DNA of 64,000 bases from Plasticicumulans acidivorans (GCF_003182095.1 NZ_QGTJ01000002.1:154435-218434), one strand, 5' to 3'; counted from the first letter of the stretch, positions 19,609 through 30,134 are shown. Numbers and translations are program-made. Notes: generated from the letters alone by a model not told the origin.

Positions 19609-19725
19609 GGCGACCATACTAGCTCGGTCGCCATGATCGGGGAGGCGGTGCCGTTCTCTACGGCGTAATAGTGGGTATGTCCTATCGCTTCAGCAGCGCC
19701 GGGCCACCGGCCGTTCGCCTCCCCG
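19609..19725. other. Unassigned structured element between ilvA and phaB
   Basis: A perfect 10-bp stem (19638-19647 with 19716-19725) encloses several smaller hairpins: GCCGT/ACGGC (19650-19654 with 19660-19664), ATAG/CTAT (19668-19671 with 19682-19685), CGCT/AGCG (19686-19689 with 19695-19698) and an alternative GCCGG/CCGGC (19698-19702 with 19707-19711). A separate 7-bp hairpin stands at 19609-19615 with 19626-19632. The whole can fold on either strand: as leader of ilvA (minus), leader of phaB (plus), or a small RNA. I do not recognise it as a known riboswitch. Confidence 0.45.
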
Positions 19726-19848
19726 TGCGACTTCAGTCTAAACACAACGTGCCACCGCCGTGGACGGCCTCGCAGGCGTCCGCCGGACAAGACCGCCACA
19801 GGCGGCAGGCGCGACATCCCTGAATCGAGCTTAAGTGAGGAGCAGACA

Positions 19849-20589
19849 ATGGCACGATTGGCAGTAGTGACCGGCGGCATGGGCGGCCTTGGGGAGGCGA
19901 TCTGCCTCAAGCTGGCGGCGCTGGGCGACACGGTTGTCGCGACCTACTCGCCTGGCAACAACAAGGCTGCCGACTGGCTGGAGAAGATGAAGGCTCAGGG
20001 CTACAACTTCTACGCCTATCCGGTCGATGTCACCGACTTCGACTCCTGCGTCAGCTGCGTCAAGCAGATCACCGAAGAAGTCGGTCCGATCGATGTCCTG
20101 GTCAACAACGCGGGCATCACCCGTGACATGACCTTCAAGAAGATGACGAAGGCAGACTGGGACGCCGTCATCCACACCAACCTCGACTCCGTGTTCAACA
20201 TGACCAAGCAGGTCATGGACGACATGATGGCGCGCGGCTGGGGACGGATCGTCAATATCTCCTCGGTCAACGGCAGCAAGGGTGCCTTCGGCCAGACCAA
20301 CTACGCGGCCGCCAAGGCCGGCATGCACGGCTTCACCAAGTCGCTGGCGCTGGAGGTCTGCAAGAAGGGCGTGACCGTCAACACCATCTCGCCGGGCTAC
20401 ATCGGCACCAAGATGGTCCGCGCGATCCCGCAGGAAGTGCTCGACTCGAAGATCCTGCCGCAGATCCCGATGGGCCGCCTCGGCGAGCCGAACGAAGTCG
20501 CCGGCCTGGTCGCCTACCTGTGCTCCGAGGAAGCTGCCTTCCTGACCGGCGCCAACATCGCGATCAACGGCGGTCAGCACATGTTCTGA
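19849..20589 (+). CDS. phaB: Acetoacetyl-CoA reductase
   Basis: This 246-residue short-chain dehydrogenase reduces acetoacetyl-CoA to (R)-3-hydroxybutyryl-CoA with NADPH, supplying PHB synthesis. It has the cofactor motif TGGMGGLG, NNAG, the catalytic serine in NISSVNGSKG, and YAAAK. Residues around TYSPGNNK and GYIGTKMV are those of PhaB rather than FabG. AGGAG precedes the ATG. No phaA or phaC is in the window, so the gene is an orphan locus. A terminator follows. Confidence 0.93.
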   Translation: MARLAVVTGGMGGLGEAICLKLAALGDTVVATYSPGNNKAADWLEKMKAQGYNFYAYPVDVTDFDSCVSCVKQITEEVGPIDVLVNNAGITRDMTFKKMTKADWDAVIHTNLDSVFNMTKQVMDDMMARGWGRIVNISSVNGSKGAFGQTNYAAAKAGMHGFTKSLALEVCKKGVTVNTISPGYIGTKMVRAIPQEVLDSKILPQIPMGRLGEPNEVAGLVAYLCSEEAAFLTGANIAINGGQHMF

Positions 20590-20613
20590 GGCTGGCGATC
20601 GCCGCTGAAAACG

Positions 20614-20643
20614 GCCGGCGCGGGTGGCTGCGCCGGCTTTTTT
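20614..20643 (+). terminator. phaB terminator
   Basis: GCCGGCGC (20614-20621) pairs with GCGCCGGC (20630-20637), followed directly by six T. It also lies beyond the stop of the convergent sirtuin gene. Confidence 0.9.
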
Positions 20644-20655
20644 GCGCCTGTGGAA

Positions 20656-21456
20656 TCAGGCGAACAGGCGATCGTGCAGCGTCGACAGCGCCAGCGCCGC
20701 GCCGCTGCGGATGCGGATGTCGACGATGCCGGAGACGCGCGTATCACCGGGATTGATCTCGATGGTCGGCACGCCGGACTGCGCGGCGATCAGCACCGGC
20801 CCGGCGATATACGGGAACACGCTGGTGGTGCCGATGCTGAACACGGCATCGAAGCCGTCGTCGAGCTCGCGGTAGTAATGGGCGATGGCGTGATCCGGCA
20901 GGTTCTCGCCGAACAGCACCACGCGCGGGCGCACCAGTGCCGCACAGCGCGGACAGCTCGGCGGAATCCCCGGCAGCTCACTGAAGTCGCGGATGGTGGC
21001 GTTCCACTCGCACTCGGTGCAGTAGACGTCGTGGATGTCGCCGTGGATCTCGATCAGGTTGCGACTGCCGGCGGCGCGGTGGAAACCGTCGATGTTCTGC
21101 GTCAGCACGCACACATGCGCGAAATGCCGCTCGAAGGCCGCGATCGCCGCGTGCGCGGCATTGAACTTCGCGCCACGGCAGGCACCCTCGATCTCGGCGA
21201 GGTACTTCCAGGTGATCTCCGGCCGGCGATACAGCATCGGCCCCGACAGGGCCCGCTCGATCGGGATGTCGTCGTCGGTGTGGCGATCGTCGTAGAGCCC
21301 GCCGATGCCGCGGTAGGTCGGCAGCCCGGAGTCGGCGGAAATGCCGGCACCGGTGATGAACAGCAGGCGCCGCGCGCCCGACAGCACCTCGATGGTCGCC
21401 GCGATCGCCGCCTCGAAGGCGTCATTCGCTGCATTGTCCTGTTGATCGTCGGCCAC
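20656..21456 (-). CDS. Sir2-family NAD-dependent protein deacylase
   Basis: This protein of 266 residues removes acyl groups from lysines using NAD+. The NAD-binding GAGISADSGLPTYRG, TQNIDGFH, the catalytic histidine in EIHGDIH, and four zinc cysteines (CTEC, CPRC) are present. Downstream, GTTSVFPYIAG and IEINPGDT complete the Rossmann fold. I chose GTG 21456 because GGGGGAGGG stands before it; an in-frame GTG at 21525 has no such site. Deacetylase versus desuccinylase activity cannot be judged. The convergent phaB terminator lies just past its end. Confidence 0.9.
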   Translation of the reverse strand: MADDQQDNAANDAFEAAIAATIEVLSGARRLLFITGAGISADSGLPTYRGIGGLYDDRHTDDDIPIERALSGPMLYRRPEITWKYLAEIEGACRGAKFNAAHAAIAAFERHFAHVCVLTQNIDGFHRAAGSRNLIEIHGDIHDVYCTECEWNATIRDFSELPGIPPSCPRCAALVRPRVVLFGENLPDHAIAHYYRELDDGFDAVFSIGTTSVFPYIAGPVLIAAQSGVPTIEINPGDTRVSGIVDIRIRSGAALALSTLHDRLFA

Positions 21457-21549
21457 GCTCCCTCCCCCGTCGTCGCCGCTTCGCGAAACGGCAACCTTGC
21501 GGTCATACGCTGGACGCGCATCCACACTCTGCGAGCACGCGCCTTACCC

Positions 21550-22728
21550 ATGAAGATCCTGATGCTTTCGGACGTGTACTTTCCGCGCGTCAACGGCGTA
21601 TCGACGTCGATCCGCACCTTTCGCCGCGCACTGATCGCCCAGGGGCATGAAGTCTGCCTGATCGCACCGCGCTACAGCGAGGATGATACGGTCGAAGACG
21701 ACCTGCTGCGCATCCCCGCGCGCCGCGTCATCGTCGACCCCGAAGACCGCATGATGCGCGTCGGCGCCGTGCTGGCGCTGACCGAAACCCTGCGCGCGCG
21801 CCGCTTCGACCTGATCCACGTGCAGACGCCCTTCGTCGCCCACTGGCTCGGCGTGCGCCTCGGCCGCCGCCTCGGCCTGCCGGTGGTCGAGAGCTACCAC
21901 ACCTTCTTCGAGGAATACCTGTTCCACTACCTGCCGTGGCTGCCGCGCGAGTGGTCACGGGCCGCCGCCCGGCGTTTTTCGCGCACGCAGTGCAATGAAC
22001 TCGACGCGCTGGTGGTGCCCTCGCAGGCAATGCTCGACGTGCTGCGCGGCTACGGCGTCGCCGCCGCCGCGCAGGTGATCCCGACCGGACTCGAACCCGG
22101 CGCACTGCGCCCCGGCGACGGCGCCGCCTTCCGCCGCCGCCACGGCATCGCCACCGAACGCCCGCTGCTGGTACACATCGGCCGCGTCGCCCATGAAAAG
22201 AACATCGACTTCCTGCTGCACATGCTCGCCGTGCTGCGTCGCCAGCTCAGCGAGGTGCTGCTGGTGATCGCCGGCGAGGGGCCGGCACGCGAGCACCTGC
22301 GCCGGCTGAGCAACCGCCTCGGGCTGGAACAGCACGTGCTGTTCGTCGGCTACCTCGATCGCGGCCATGACCTGCCGGACTGCTACTGCGCCGGCGACGC
22401 CTTCGTCTTCGCCTCGCGCACCGAAACCCAGGGCCTGGTGCTGCTGGAGGCGATGAGCCTCGGCGTGCCGGTGGTATCGACGGCGGTCATGGGCACGCGC
22501 GACATCGTCGGCCAGGCACGCGGAGCGCTGGTCGCCGAGGAGGACGTCGAACACTTTGCCGGGCAATGCGCACGCCTGCTCGGCGACGCCTCGCTGCGCC
22601 GGCGCCTGGCCGATGAGGCCGTCGACTTCGCCGGCGAGTGGTCGGCGGCGGCGATGGCGACGGCGCTGGCCGAGTTCTACGCCACGCGGCTGCCGGTGTC
22701 CGCGCGGGTGGCGCTGGCCGAGGGTTAA
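21550..22728 (+). CDS. GT4-family glycosyltransferase
   Basis: This 392-residue GT-B enzyme begins ILMLSDVYFPRVNGVSTSI, the usual N-terminus of lipid glucosyl- and mannosyltransferases. It has HIGRVAHEKNIDFLL, VIAGEGPAREHL and the EX7E motif in RTETQGLVLLEAM. It is only distantly similar to the other GT4 at 6594-7826, so the two are separate families and not a recent duplication. The next gene follows after 52 bp on the same strand. Donor and acceptor are unknown. Confidence 0.86.
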   Translation: MKILMLSDVYFPRVNGVSTSIRTFRRALIAQGHEVCLIAPRYSEDDTVEDDLLRIPARRVIVDPEDRMMRVGAVLALTETLRARRFDLIHVQTPFVAHWLGVRLGRRLGLPVVESYHTFFEEYLFHYLPWLPREWSRAAARRFSRTQCNELDALVVPSQAMLDVLRGYGVAAAAQVIPTGLEPGALRPGDGAAFRRRHGIATERPLLVHIGRVAHEKNIDFLLHMLAVLRRQLSEVLLVIAGEGPAREHLRRLSNRLGLEQHVLFVGYLDRGHDLPDCYCAGDAFVFASRTETQGLVLLEAMSLGVPVVSTAVMGTRDIVGQARGALVAEEDVEHFAGQCARLLGDASLRRRLADEAVDFAGEWSAAAMATALAEFYATRLPVSARVALAEG

Positions 22729-22780
22729 GCGCGGCGGCAGGCGTATGCTGCGCCTTCGCCTCGCCCCCCGGAGCCCGCCG

Positions 22781-23191
22781 ATGCCACCCTTTCATTACGC
22801 CTTCCTGGTCACCGACCTCGACACCACGCGCGCCTTTTACTGTGAGCTGCTCGGCTGCCGTGAAGGCCGCAGCACGGCGAGCTGGGTCGACTTCGAGTTT
22901 TTCGGCCACCAGCTCTCGGCGCATCTCGGCCGCCCGGCAGCCACCGACGCCTACGGCGAAGTCGACGGCAAGGCGGTGCCGATGCCGCACTTCGGCGCGA
23001 TCCTCGACTGGGATGCGTTTCAGGCGCTGGCTGCGCGGCTGCGTGCGCGGGCCGTGCATTTCGTGCTCGAACCGCAGGTGCGCTTCGTCGGCCAGCCCGG
23101 CGAGCAGGCGACGATGTTCCTGCTCGACCCGAGCGGCAACGCGCTGGAGTTCAAGGCCTTTCGCCGCGAGCAGGAAATCTTCGCGCACTGA
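22781..23191 (+). CDS. VOC-family (glyoxalase-fold) protein
   Basis: This 136-residue protein has the two beta-alpha-beta-beta-beta modules of the vicinal oxygen chelate fold. The first module runs from FHYAFLVTDLDTTRAFY and the second ends in FLLDPSGNALEFKAF, with a metal-type glutamate in ALEFK and a histidine near the N-terminus. Such proteins bind a divalent metal and act as dioxygenases, isomerases or resistance proteins. GGAG precedes the ATG. It may be co-transcribed with the GT4 gene. Substrate is unknown. Confidence 0.82.
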   Translation: MPPFHYAFLVTDLDTTRAFYCELLGCREGRSTASWVDFEFFGHQLSAHLGRPAATDAYGEVDGKAVPMPHFGAILDWDAFQALAARLRARAVHFVLEPQVRFVGQPGEQATMFLLDPSGNALEFKAFRREQEIFAH

Positions 23192-23320
23192 GCGGCAGAT
23201 CCCGCACCGCCGAGCCTGAACGGCAGGCGCCGGTGCCCGACAGGACTGTCGTCATGCGCGGTGCGCCGCCTGACATTCACGAACATCCGGGCGCTGCCGC
23301 CAGTGGCGGTCGGCTCACGG

Positions 23321-23845
23321 TCAACCGAGTACTTCGTCGACCGAGGCCAGCGTCACCCGCCGCGCCAGCGCCCCCAGGGCGATCCGCTGCAGAATCTCGC
23401 TGACCGTGGCCGTGGCGTCACTCAGCACCGTGACCCGCGCGTAGTCATCGGCGCAGCGGGACAGGGCGGTATGGGTGACGCAGTTATGCGTCATCATCCC
23501 GCACAGGATCAGCTCGTCGACGCCGAGCGCCTGCAGCGTTTCCTGCAGCACGGTGCCATCGAAGCTGTCGGCGTAGCGCTTGACGACGACGGGCGCCTGC
23601 GCGGCGGCGGCGAGGATACGCGGGTGGATCTTCACGCCCTGCGTATCGGCGTTGAAGAACGGGGCCTTGCCTGCCACCGGATCGACGACGTGCTGGATGA
23701 GGACCACCGGCAAGGCTCGCGCCTGCGCCTTGCGGATCGCCCGTTCGACGGCCTCCAGGGTCGGCTCGGCATTGCACAGCGGGAAGGCGCCGTCGGCGAA
23801 GTAGTCGTTCTGCAGATCGATGATGATCAACGCGGGCTGGCTCAT
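23321..23845 (-). CDS. Isochorismatase-family cysteine hydrolase
   Basis: This 174-residue protein has the catalytic triad of the family: Asp in IIIDLQNDYF, Lys in VVVKRYADSF, and Cys in GMMTHNCVTHTA. These enzymes hydrolyse amides or vinyl ethers such as nicotinamide, N-carbamoyl compounds or isochorismate. The start at 23845 puts the conserved PALIIIDLQN at the N-terminus. It faces a GlxA-type regulator across a 117-bp gap, which suggests that regulator controls it. Confidence 0.88.
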   Translation of the reverse strand: MSQPALIIIDLQNDYFADGAFPLCNAEPTLEAVERAIRKAQARALPVVLIQHVVDPVAGKAPFFNADTQGVKIHPRILAAAAQAPVVVKRYADSFDGTVLQETLQALGVDELILCGMMTHNCVTHTALSRCADDYARVTVLSDATATVSEILQRIALGALARRVTLASVDEVLG

Positions 23846-23962
23846 GGCAGTGCTCTGTTGCGACTTCGGAGAGCGCATTGTTCGCCGCGCAGGACAGGCA
23901 CACCATTGGCCCGATCGCCCGCCATCGGCAAGAATGGGCCATTCTCGTCACGGAGCCCGCCA

Positions 23963-24934
23963 ATGCCTGCCGCTGTCGCCGACACCGCCCGCGCGCTGCG
24001 TATCGCGGTCGTCGCCTTCGATGGCATCAGCCCCTTCCACCTCGCGGTGCCCTGCGTCGTCTTCGGTGACGAGCGTCCCGGCAGCCAGACCTTCGAGCTC
24101 AAAGTCTGCGCGGCCGAGACGAAGCCACTGCAGACCACGGCCGGCTTCGCCATCGCCGTCGAGCATGGACTCTCGGTACTGGAGCAGGCCGATCTGGTGA
24201 TCGTGCCAAGCTGGCGCGAACCCGGCGAACGACCCGCTGCAGACCTGCTGCAGGCCTTGAACGCAGCCCATCGGCGCGGCGCGACCCTGGTCGGCCTGTG
24301 CCTGGGCGCTTACGTGCTCGCCGAGGCCGGCCTGCTCGACGGGCGCGCCGCCACCACACACTGGGCCTACGCGCAGGACTTTGCCGCGCGTTATCCGGCG
24401 GTCCGCCTCGATGCCGACGTCCTCTACGTCGAGGCGGATGGAGTCGTCACCTCCGCCGGCACCGCTGCGGGTATCGATTGCTGCCTGTACCTGCTGCGCC
24501 AGCGCTGCGGGGCGGAAGTGGCCAACAGCGCGGCCCGGCGACTGGTGGTGCCGCCGCACCGTCAGGGTGGTCAGGCGCAGTTCATCGAACAGCCGATCCC
24601 CGAGAGTCGCGCGAATTCGCGGCTCTCGGAGCTGTTCGACTGGGTGCGGGCCAACCTCGGCTCGACGCACAGCGTCGACAGCATGGCCGCGCGGGCGCAG
24701 ATGAGCCGCCGCAGCTTCACGCGGCAGTTCAAGCAGCTCACCGGCACGAGCTTCCTGCCCTGGCTGCTCGCCGCCCGCCTCGCCTATGTGCAGCGCCTGC
24801 TGGAGGCGACGGACGCCAGCATCGAGCGTGTCGCCGAGAAAGCCGGATTCGGCTCGCCGGAAGCGCTGCGATGGCACTTCCGCCGTCAGTTCGGCGTCTC
24901 GCCGACGCAATGGCGAAAACTCTTCCGCGAGTAA
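23963..24934 (+). CDS. GlxA-type AraC-family regulator with DJ-1/PfpI domain
   Basis: This 323-residue protein has an N-terminal amidotransferase-like domain (about 10-190) with the nucleophile-elbow sequence GLCLGAYVLAEAGLL, and a C-terminal AraC double helix-turn-helix (about 225-320) with MSRRSFTRQFKQ and SPEALRWHFRRQFGVSP. Family members sense small nitrogen-containing metabolites and activate catabolic genes. GGAG stands before ATG 23963. The divergent isochorismatase gene is the most likely target. Confidence 0.9.
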   Translation: MPAAVADTARALRIAVVAFDGISPFHLAVPCVVFGDERPGSQTFELKVCAAETKPLQTTAGFAIAVEHGLSVLEQADLVIVPSWREPGERPAADLLQALNAAHRRGATLVGLCLGAYVLAEAGLLDGRAATTHWAYAQDFAARYPAVRLDADVLYVEADGVVTSAGTAAGIDCCLYLLRQRCGAEVANSAARRLVVPPHRQGGQAQFIEQPIPESRANSRLSELFDWVRANLGSTHSVDSMAARAQMSRRSFTRQFKQLTGTSFLPWLLAARLAYVQRLLEATDASIERVAEKAGFGSPEALRWHFRRQFGVSPTQWRKLFRE

Positions 24935-24999
24935 TGGCCACGCCGCGAACCGCGCACGCCGCACCGCCCCCCTCCCGACCCGCAGACACTCCCGCAAAC

Positions 25000-25030
25000 G
25001 AAAAACGGGCGACCGTTCGACGGCCGCCCG
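25000..25030 (-). terminator. Terminator of the DUF3683 oxidoreductase gene
   Basis: On the minus strand CGGGCGGCCGT pairs with ACGGTCGCCCG around a short CGA loop and is followed by TTTTTC. It lies 40 bp past the stop codon and also between convergent genes. Confidence 0.82.
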
Positions 25031-25071
25031 CAGATCACCACCGCGCCCCGCAGCGCGCGTCGAGCAGGCGC

Positions 25072-28000
25072 TTAGAGCAGCACTTTTTCGATACCGCCCT
25101 GGTTGGCGCGCTCGATGAAGCGCTGCTGCCAGCCCTCCCCCAGCTGGCGGTTGGCCAGCTCGACGACGATGTAGTCGGTGTCGAGGCCGGTGTCGTCGGC
25201 GTAGCGGCTCAGGCCCTGCTGGCAGGCCGGGCAGGAGGTCAGCAGCTTGACGTTGCCGTCGATGACACGCTCGGCGCCGCTGAGCGCCGCGATGCCCTGC
25301 TTGAGCTCGGCCTCCTTGCGGAAGCGCACCTGCGTGGCGATATCCGGGCGTGAGACGGCGAGCGTGCCGGCCTCGCCGCAGCAACGCTCCGACAGGCGCA
25401 CCTCGGCGCCGCCGAGCAGCCTGGAGGCCACCTGCACCGGGTTGTGGACCTTCATCGGGGTGTGGCAGGGATCGTGGTAGAGGTATTTGACGCCGGGCAC
25501 GCCGGCGAGCGACACGCCCTTCTCCATCAGGTACTCGTGGATGTCGAGCAAGCGGCAGCCGGGGAAGATGCGCTCGAACTCGTACTTCAGCAGCTGATCC
25601 ATGCAGGTGCCGCAGGAGACGATCACGGTCTTGATGTCGAGATAGTTCAGCGTGTTGGCGACGCGGTGGAACAGCACCCGGTTTTCGGTGGTGATCACCT
25701 CACCCTTGGCCTGCTGGCCGCCGGCGGTCTGCGGATAACCGCAGCACAGGTAGCCCGGCGGCAGCACCGTCTGCGTACCGACCTCGTAGAGCATCGCCAG
25801 CGTCGCCAGACCGACCTGGCTGAACAGGCGCTCCGAACCGCAGCCGGGGAAATAGAACACCGCGTCGGCGTCGTCGGCGGTCTTCACCGGATCGCGGATG
25901 ATCGGCACGATCTTCGGATCTTCCAGACCGAGCAGCTGGCGCGTGGTGCGGCTGGGCAGGCCGCGCGGCATCGGCTTTTTGACGAAGTGCACCACCTGCG
26001 CCTTGATCGACATGCCGCCGGTGGTGGAATGCGGCTGCTCCGGCTTGCCGGAGAGGCCGAACTTCTTCGCCAGCTCGTAGCCGAGCACCTGTGCCTTGGC
26101 GCCCCACTCGACCACACCCTTGTGCAGCCAGTGCACGCTGCGCGGGTCTTTGGCATTGAGGAAGGCCATCGCCGCCTGGGTCGCCAGACGGCTGTGCTTC
26201 TGCCCGCGCTCGGTAAGGATCTTGCGCATGCGGATCGACACGTCGCCGAAGTCGATGTCGACCGGGCACGGGTTCTCGCACTTGTGGCAGACCGTGCAGT
26301 GGTCGGCGACGTCGTTCATCTCGTCGAAGTGACGCACCGAAATACCGCGCCGTGTCTGCTCCTCGTAGAGGAAGGCTTCGATGATCAGGCCGGTGGCGAG
26401 GATCTTGTTGCGCGGTGAATAGAGCAGGTTGGCGCGCGGGATGTGCGTGTTGCACACCGACTTGCACTTGCCGCAGCGCAGGCAGTTCTTGATGTCTTCG
26501 TTGAGGGCGCCGAGTTCGCTCTGTTCGAGGATCAGCGCTTCCTGCTCGACCAGGCGCAGGGACGGTGTGTAGGCATTGCCCAGCCCCGAGCCCGGCATCA
26601 GCTTGCCGCGGTTGAAATGCCCCGCGGGGTCGATCCTGGCCTTGTAGCTGGCAAAGGCGTCGACCGCCGCCGGATCGAGATACTGGATCTTGGTCAGGCC
26701 GATGCCGTGCTCACCGGAGATCACGCCATCGAGCGAACGCGCCAGCGCCATGATGCGCGCCACGACGCGCTCGGCCTCGTGCATCATCTCGTAGTCGTTG
26801 GAATGCACCGGGATGTTGGTGTGCACGTTGCCGTCGCCGGCATGCATGTGCAGCGCGACGAACAGGCGGCTGGTGCGGTGCTCGGCATGGATCGCGTCGA
26901 GACGCTTGCGCACGGCGTCGAGATCCTGACCACCGAAGATCTCCTTCAGCGCCCGCTCGACCTCGCGGCGGTAGGACACGCGCAGGTCGCGGCGCAGCAG
27001 CAGATCGAGCACGCGGTCCTGCGGCCGCAGCCTGGCCTGCACCTCCGCCCCCAGCACGTCGGCATGCGCCGCAGCGGGCGCGTCCATCTGTTCGAGCAGC
27101 ACCGTCCAGCGCGCACGCACCGATTCCAGCCGTGCCCGCGCTGCCGCGCGCTTGGCGTCGAGGATCGCGTCGCCTTCGGCGCTGGCCTCGAAATCCGCAC
27201 TGCGTCGCGCCTCGGGCAGCTCGCCGGCGAGGTAACCGAGCACGGCATCGATGGTCTGCAGCTTGTTGCGGATCGACTGCTCGATGTTGATGCGCTCGAT
27301 GCCCTGGTTGTACTCGTTGAGCCGGTCGAGCGGGATGACGACGTCTTCGTTGATCTTGAAGGCGTTGGTGTGGCGCGAGATCGCGGCGGTGCGCGAACGG
27401 TCGAGCCAGAAGCGCTTGCGCGCCTCCGGGCTGACGGCGATGAAGCCTTCACCGTCGCGGGCGTTGACCAAGCGCACGACCTGCGAGGCGGCCTCGCCGA
27501 CCAGGGTTTCGTCGTCCGAGGCGATGTCGGCGATCAGCACCATCTTCGGACGCTCGTGCCGCGCGGCCTTGGTCATGTACTTGACCGCCTTGACGTAGCG
27601 CTCGTCGAGGTGTTCGAGGCCGGACATCACCACGCCTTCCTTGCGATCGAGGTAGTCTTTGATCTCGACGATGGCCGGCACGGCCTGCGCCAGATCGGTG
27701 CCGAAGAACTCCAGGCAGACCGTGCGCAGGTACTTGGGCATGCGGTGCAGCACGAACACGCCGGAGGTAATCAGGCCGTCGCAGCCTTCCTTCTGCACAC
27801 CCGGCAGACCGCCGAGGAATTTGTCGGTGACGTCCTTGCCCAGCCCCGCCTTGCGCAGACTGGCACCCGGCATGCTCAGCAGCTCGGGCTCGCCGAGCAC
27901 GGTGACGCCATCGGGTGCATAGCGGCTCAGGCGGAAACTCACGGTTTCCTGATCGTGGATGCGACCGAGGTTGTGATTGAGGCGCTCGACTTCGAGCCAG

Positions 28001-28926
28001 TTGCCGTCCGGCGTCACCATGCGCCAGGACACCAGATTGTCCAGCGTCGTGCCCCACAGCACCGCCTTCTTGCCACCGGCGTTCATCGCGATGTTGCCGC
28101 CGATGGTGCTGGCGTCCTGCGAGGTCGGGTCGACCGCGAACACCAGCCCCTGCGTCGCCGCCAGGTCGGATACGCGACGCGTCACCACGCCGGCCTCGGC
28201 GCGCACGGTGGCCACGCGGGCATCGACGCCCGGCAGCTCGCCATAGGCCACGGCCGACAGCGCTTCGAGTTTTTCGGTATTGATGACGGCCGACTTCGCA
28301 TCCAGCGGGATCGCGCCGCCGGTGTAGCCGGTGCCACCGCCCCGCGGCACGATGGTCAGGCCAAGCTCGATGCAGGCGGCAACGATCGGCGCGACCTCGG
28401 CTTCGGTGTCCGGGCAGAGCACGACGAACGGGTACTCGACGCGCCAGTCAGTGGCATCGGTCACGTGGGAAACCCGCGCCAGGCCGTCGAACTGAATGTT
28501 GTCCTTGCGCGTGACGCCGCTCAGGCGCTTCATCACGGCATGGCGCAGAGCCTCCTGCTCCGGGAACCAGCGCTCGAAGCGCGCCACCGCACGCTCGGTC
28601 TCGCTGATCAGCTCCAGCGCCAGCGCGTTGCCATCGGCACGCCCGCGCATCTGCGCCAGACGATGATGCAACGCACCGATCAGCGCGTCCCGACGCTTCG
28701 GATTCTCCAGCAGATCGTCCTGCAGGTACGGATTGCGGTCGACGACCCACATGTCACCCAGGATTTCGAACAGCATCCGTGCCGAGCGTCCAGTGCGCCG
28801 GGTCTCGCGCAGGGCCTCGATCGTCCGCCAAGTGGACTCACCGAGATAACGGATGGCGATCTCACGGTCGGAGAACGAGGTGTAGTTGTACGGAATCTCG
28901 CGAATGCGGGCCGGCTGACTGCTCAT
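25072..28926 (-). CDS. DUF3683 FAD-linked oxidase / Fe-S (GlcD-GlcF-like) fusion oxidoreductase
   Basis: This very large protein of 1284 residues fuses a flavin dehydrogenase to an iron-sulfur electron-transfer module. A DUF3683 N-terminus (about 1-130) is followed by a PCMH-type FAD domain with [12 protein letters not shown] near 194 and an FAD-oxidase C-terminal region containing [10 protein letters not shown]. Two 4Fe-4S motifs come next, [11 protein letters not shown] near 815 and [12 protein letters not shown] near 878. Two CCG domains finish it ([33 protein letters not shown]). The layout suggests oxidation of a 2-hydroxyacid such as lactate or glycolate with electrons passed to the quinone pool. 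The ATG at 28926 gives the [15 protein letters not shown] start; an open frame continues to 29046 without homology. Substrate is unknown. Confidence 0.9.
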   Translation of the reverse strand: MSSQPARIREIPYNYTSFSDREIAIRYLGESTWRTIEALRETRRTGRSARMLFEILGDMWVVDRNPYLQDDLLENPKRRDALIGALHHRLAQMRGRADGNALALELISETERAVARFERWFPEQEALRHAVMKRLSGVTRKDNIQFDGLARVSHVTDATDWRVEYPFVVLCPDTEAEVAPIVAACIELGLTIVPRGGGTGYTGGAIPLDAKSAVINTEKLEALSAVAYGELPGVDARVATVRAEAGVVTRRVSDLAATQGLVFAVDPTSQDASTIGGNIAMNAGGKKAVLWGTTLDNLVSWRMVTPDGNWLEVERLNHNLGRIHDQETVSFRLSRYAPDGVTVLGEPELLSMPGASLRKAGLGKDVTDKFLGGLPGVQKEGCDGLITSGVFVLHRMPKYLRTVCLEFFGTDLAQAVPAIVEIKDYLDRKEGVVMSGLEHLDERYVKAVKYMTKAARHERPKMVLIADIASDDETLVGEAASQVVRLVNARDGEGFIAVSPEARKRFWLDRSRTAAISRHTNAFKINEDVVIPLDRLNEYNQGIERINIEQSIRNKLQTIDAVLGYLAGELPEARRSADFEASAEGDAILDAKRAAARARLESVRARWTVLLEQMDAPAAAHADVLGAEVQARLRPQDRVLDLLLRRDLRVSYRREVERALKEIFGGQDLDAVRKRLDAIHAEHRTSRLFVALHMHAGDGNVHTNIPVHSNDYEMMHEAERVVARIMALARSLDGVISGEHGIGLTKIQYLDPAAVDAFASYKARIDPAGHFNRGKLMPGSGLGNAYTPSLRLVEQEALILEQSELGALNEDIKNCLRCGKCKSVCNTHIPRANLLYSPRNKILATGLIIEAFLYEEQTRRGISVRHFDEMNDVADHCTVCHKCENPCPVDIDFGDVSIRMRKILTERGQKHSRLATQAAMAFLNAKDPRSVHWLHKGVVEWGAKAQVLGYELAKKFGLSGKPEQPHSTTGGMSIKAQVVHFVKKPMPRGLPSRTTRQLLGLEDPKIVPIIRDPVKTADDADAVFYFPGCGSERLFSQVGLATLAMLYEVGTQTVLPPGYLCCGYPQTAGGQQAKGEVITTENRVLFHRVANTLNYLDIKTVIVSCGTCMDQLLKYEFERIFPGCRLLDIHEYLMEKGVSLAGVPGVKYLYHDPCHTPMKVHNPVQVASRLLGGAEVRLSERCCGEAGTLAVSRPDIATQVRFRKEAELKQGIAALSGAERVIDGNVKLLTSCPACQQGLSRYADDTGLDTDYIVVELANRQLGEGWQQRFIERANQGGIEKVLL

Positions 28927-29062
28927 GACGCCACTCTGCTTGCGCGCAGTGCGCAGGTGAATTCGAGGGAACCGCCGATTATCGACAGGCTCACCGGCTG
29001 ACACAACAACAGCGTCGACGCAAAGCGGTGCCCTGCCAGACGGCACCGGTAAACTCCGGACA

Positions 29063-29092
29063 AAACAAGACGGGCACCCGAAGGTGCCCGTC
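29063..29092 (-). terminator. Terminator of porin 1
   Basis: A 10-bp stem (GACGGGCACC with GGTGCCCGTC, 29069-29078 and 29083-29092) closes a loop that reads UUCG in the minus-strand transcript, followed by TTGTTTTG. Confidence 0.85.
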
Positions 29093-29120
29093 GTGGGTCG
29101 ATCCGTCGTCGGCGACGGGA

Positions 29121-30134
29121 TCAGAAGTCGTGGCGCATGCCGATCGACAGCCAGCTGGTGTCGTACTGCGTGGCCTTATCGGCGCCGGCGTTGGTCTGGT
29201 CGGCGTATTCAACCCACAGGCGGGTGCGCTTGCTCAGGTTGTACTGGTAGCCGAGCTTCCAGACGTCGGTGTCATCAGCCTTGGTGTCGTGGTCATAGGA
29301 CGAGTAACCGGCACGCACGACATTGTTGCCGAAAGTGTACTCACCGATGACGTCCCACACGGACGGATCGACTTCACTGCCATTGACGTTGTCGGAACCG
29401 TTGTCACGGGCGCTGTAGGTCGCCGCAACACGGAAATCCGCGAATTTGTAACCGGCGCCAGCGGTCCACTGGGTGTAGTCCAGCGCCTTGAAGTCACGAT
29501 ACGACGCACCAACTTCGAACCCGCCCAGCGTGTAGCCGGCAGCGATGTCGTAGGCATCGATGTCTTCACGGTTGGTGCTGCTGTTCTGGCCGTTGCCGTT
29601 CATGACGACAGCGCCAGCAGCCTGGAAGCCGGAGAAGTTCGGCGTGATGTAGGCCAGCACGTCGCTGACACGGTCGCCGCCGCCGCTGGTACCGGTGTTG
29701 TCATTGGTCAGGGAGCTCAAACGATTCCAGCCGATGCTGGTATCGAGCGCGCTGGAAGAGTTGAACACGTCAGTCAGGCGACCAACGAACAGATACGGCG
29801 CCGACCACATGCGACCAAGCTGGACGGTACCGAAACCACCAGTCAGGCCGAGGTAGCTCAGGCGCTGATTGAACGGGTTGCCGGAGCTGTTGCCGTCGAT
29901 GTTGACACCAAATTCATACGTGTAGATGGCCTTCAGACCGCCACCCAGATCCTCTGAACCCTTGACACCCAGGCGCGAGGACTCGTTCTTGACGTCCCAG
30001 TTGCTCTTGCCCTTGTCCGGATCGGTGTAGGTCACACCGGCACGGGCGGAACCGTACAGCGTCGTTTCAGCATGCGCAGCGGCGGTGGCCGCGAGAGCAC
30101 CAGCAACAGCCAGCGCGATTAGCTTCTTGTCCAT
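29121..30134 (-). CDS. Outer-membrane porin (Gram-negative porin family), copy 1
   Basis: This 337-residue precursor has a signal peptide ending [10 protein letters not shown] and a 16-strand type beta-barrel with alternating aromatic strands, ending in the outer-membrane C-terminal GMRHDF with terminal phenylalanine. [20 protein letters not shown] and [22 protein letters not shown] are standard strands of the beta-proteobacterial porins. It should form a trimeric, general diffusion channel. It is nearly identical over long stretches to porin 2; differences cluster in the loop around residues 120-160. It has its own promoter and terminator. Confidence 0.95.
   Translation of the reverse strand: MDKKLIALAVAGALAATAAAHAETTLYGSARAGVTYTDPDKGKSNWDVKNESSRLGVKGSEDLGGGLKAIYTYEFGVNIDGNSSGNPFNQRLSYLGLTGGFGTVQLGRMWSAPYLFVGRLTDVFNSSSALDTSIGWNRLSSLTNDNTGTSGGGDRVSDVLAYITPNFSGFQAAGAVVMNGNGQNSSTNREDIDAYDIAAGYTLGGFEVGASYRDFKALDYTQWTAGAGYKFADFRVAATYSARDNGSDNVNGSEVDPSVWDVIGEYTFGNNVVRAGYSSYDHDTKADDTDVWKLGYQYNLSKRTRLWVEYADQTNAGADKATQYDTSWLSIGMRHDF

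Noticed and set aside
26443-29001. An 852-codon plus-strand open frame
   Set aside because: It mirrors the DUF3683 oxidoreductase, whose Fe-S and FAD motifs are intact; the antisense product has no recognisable fold.
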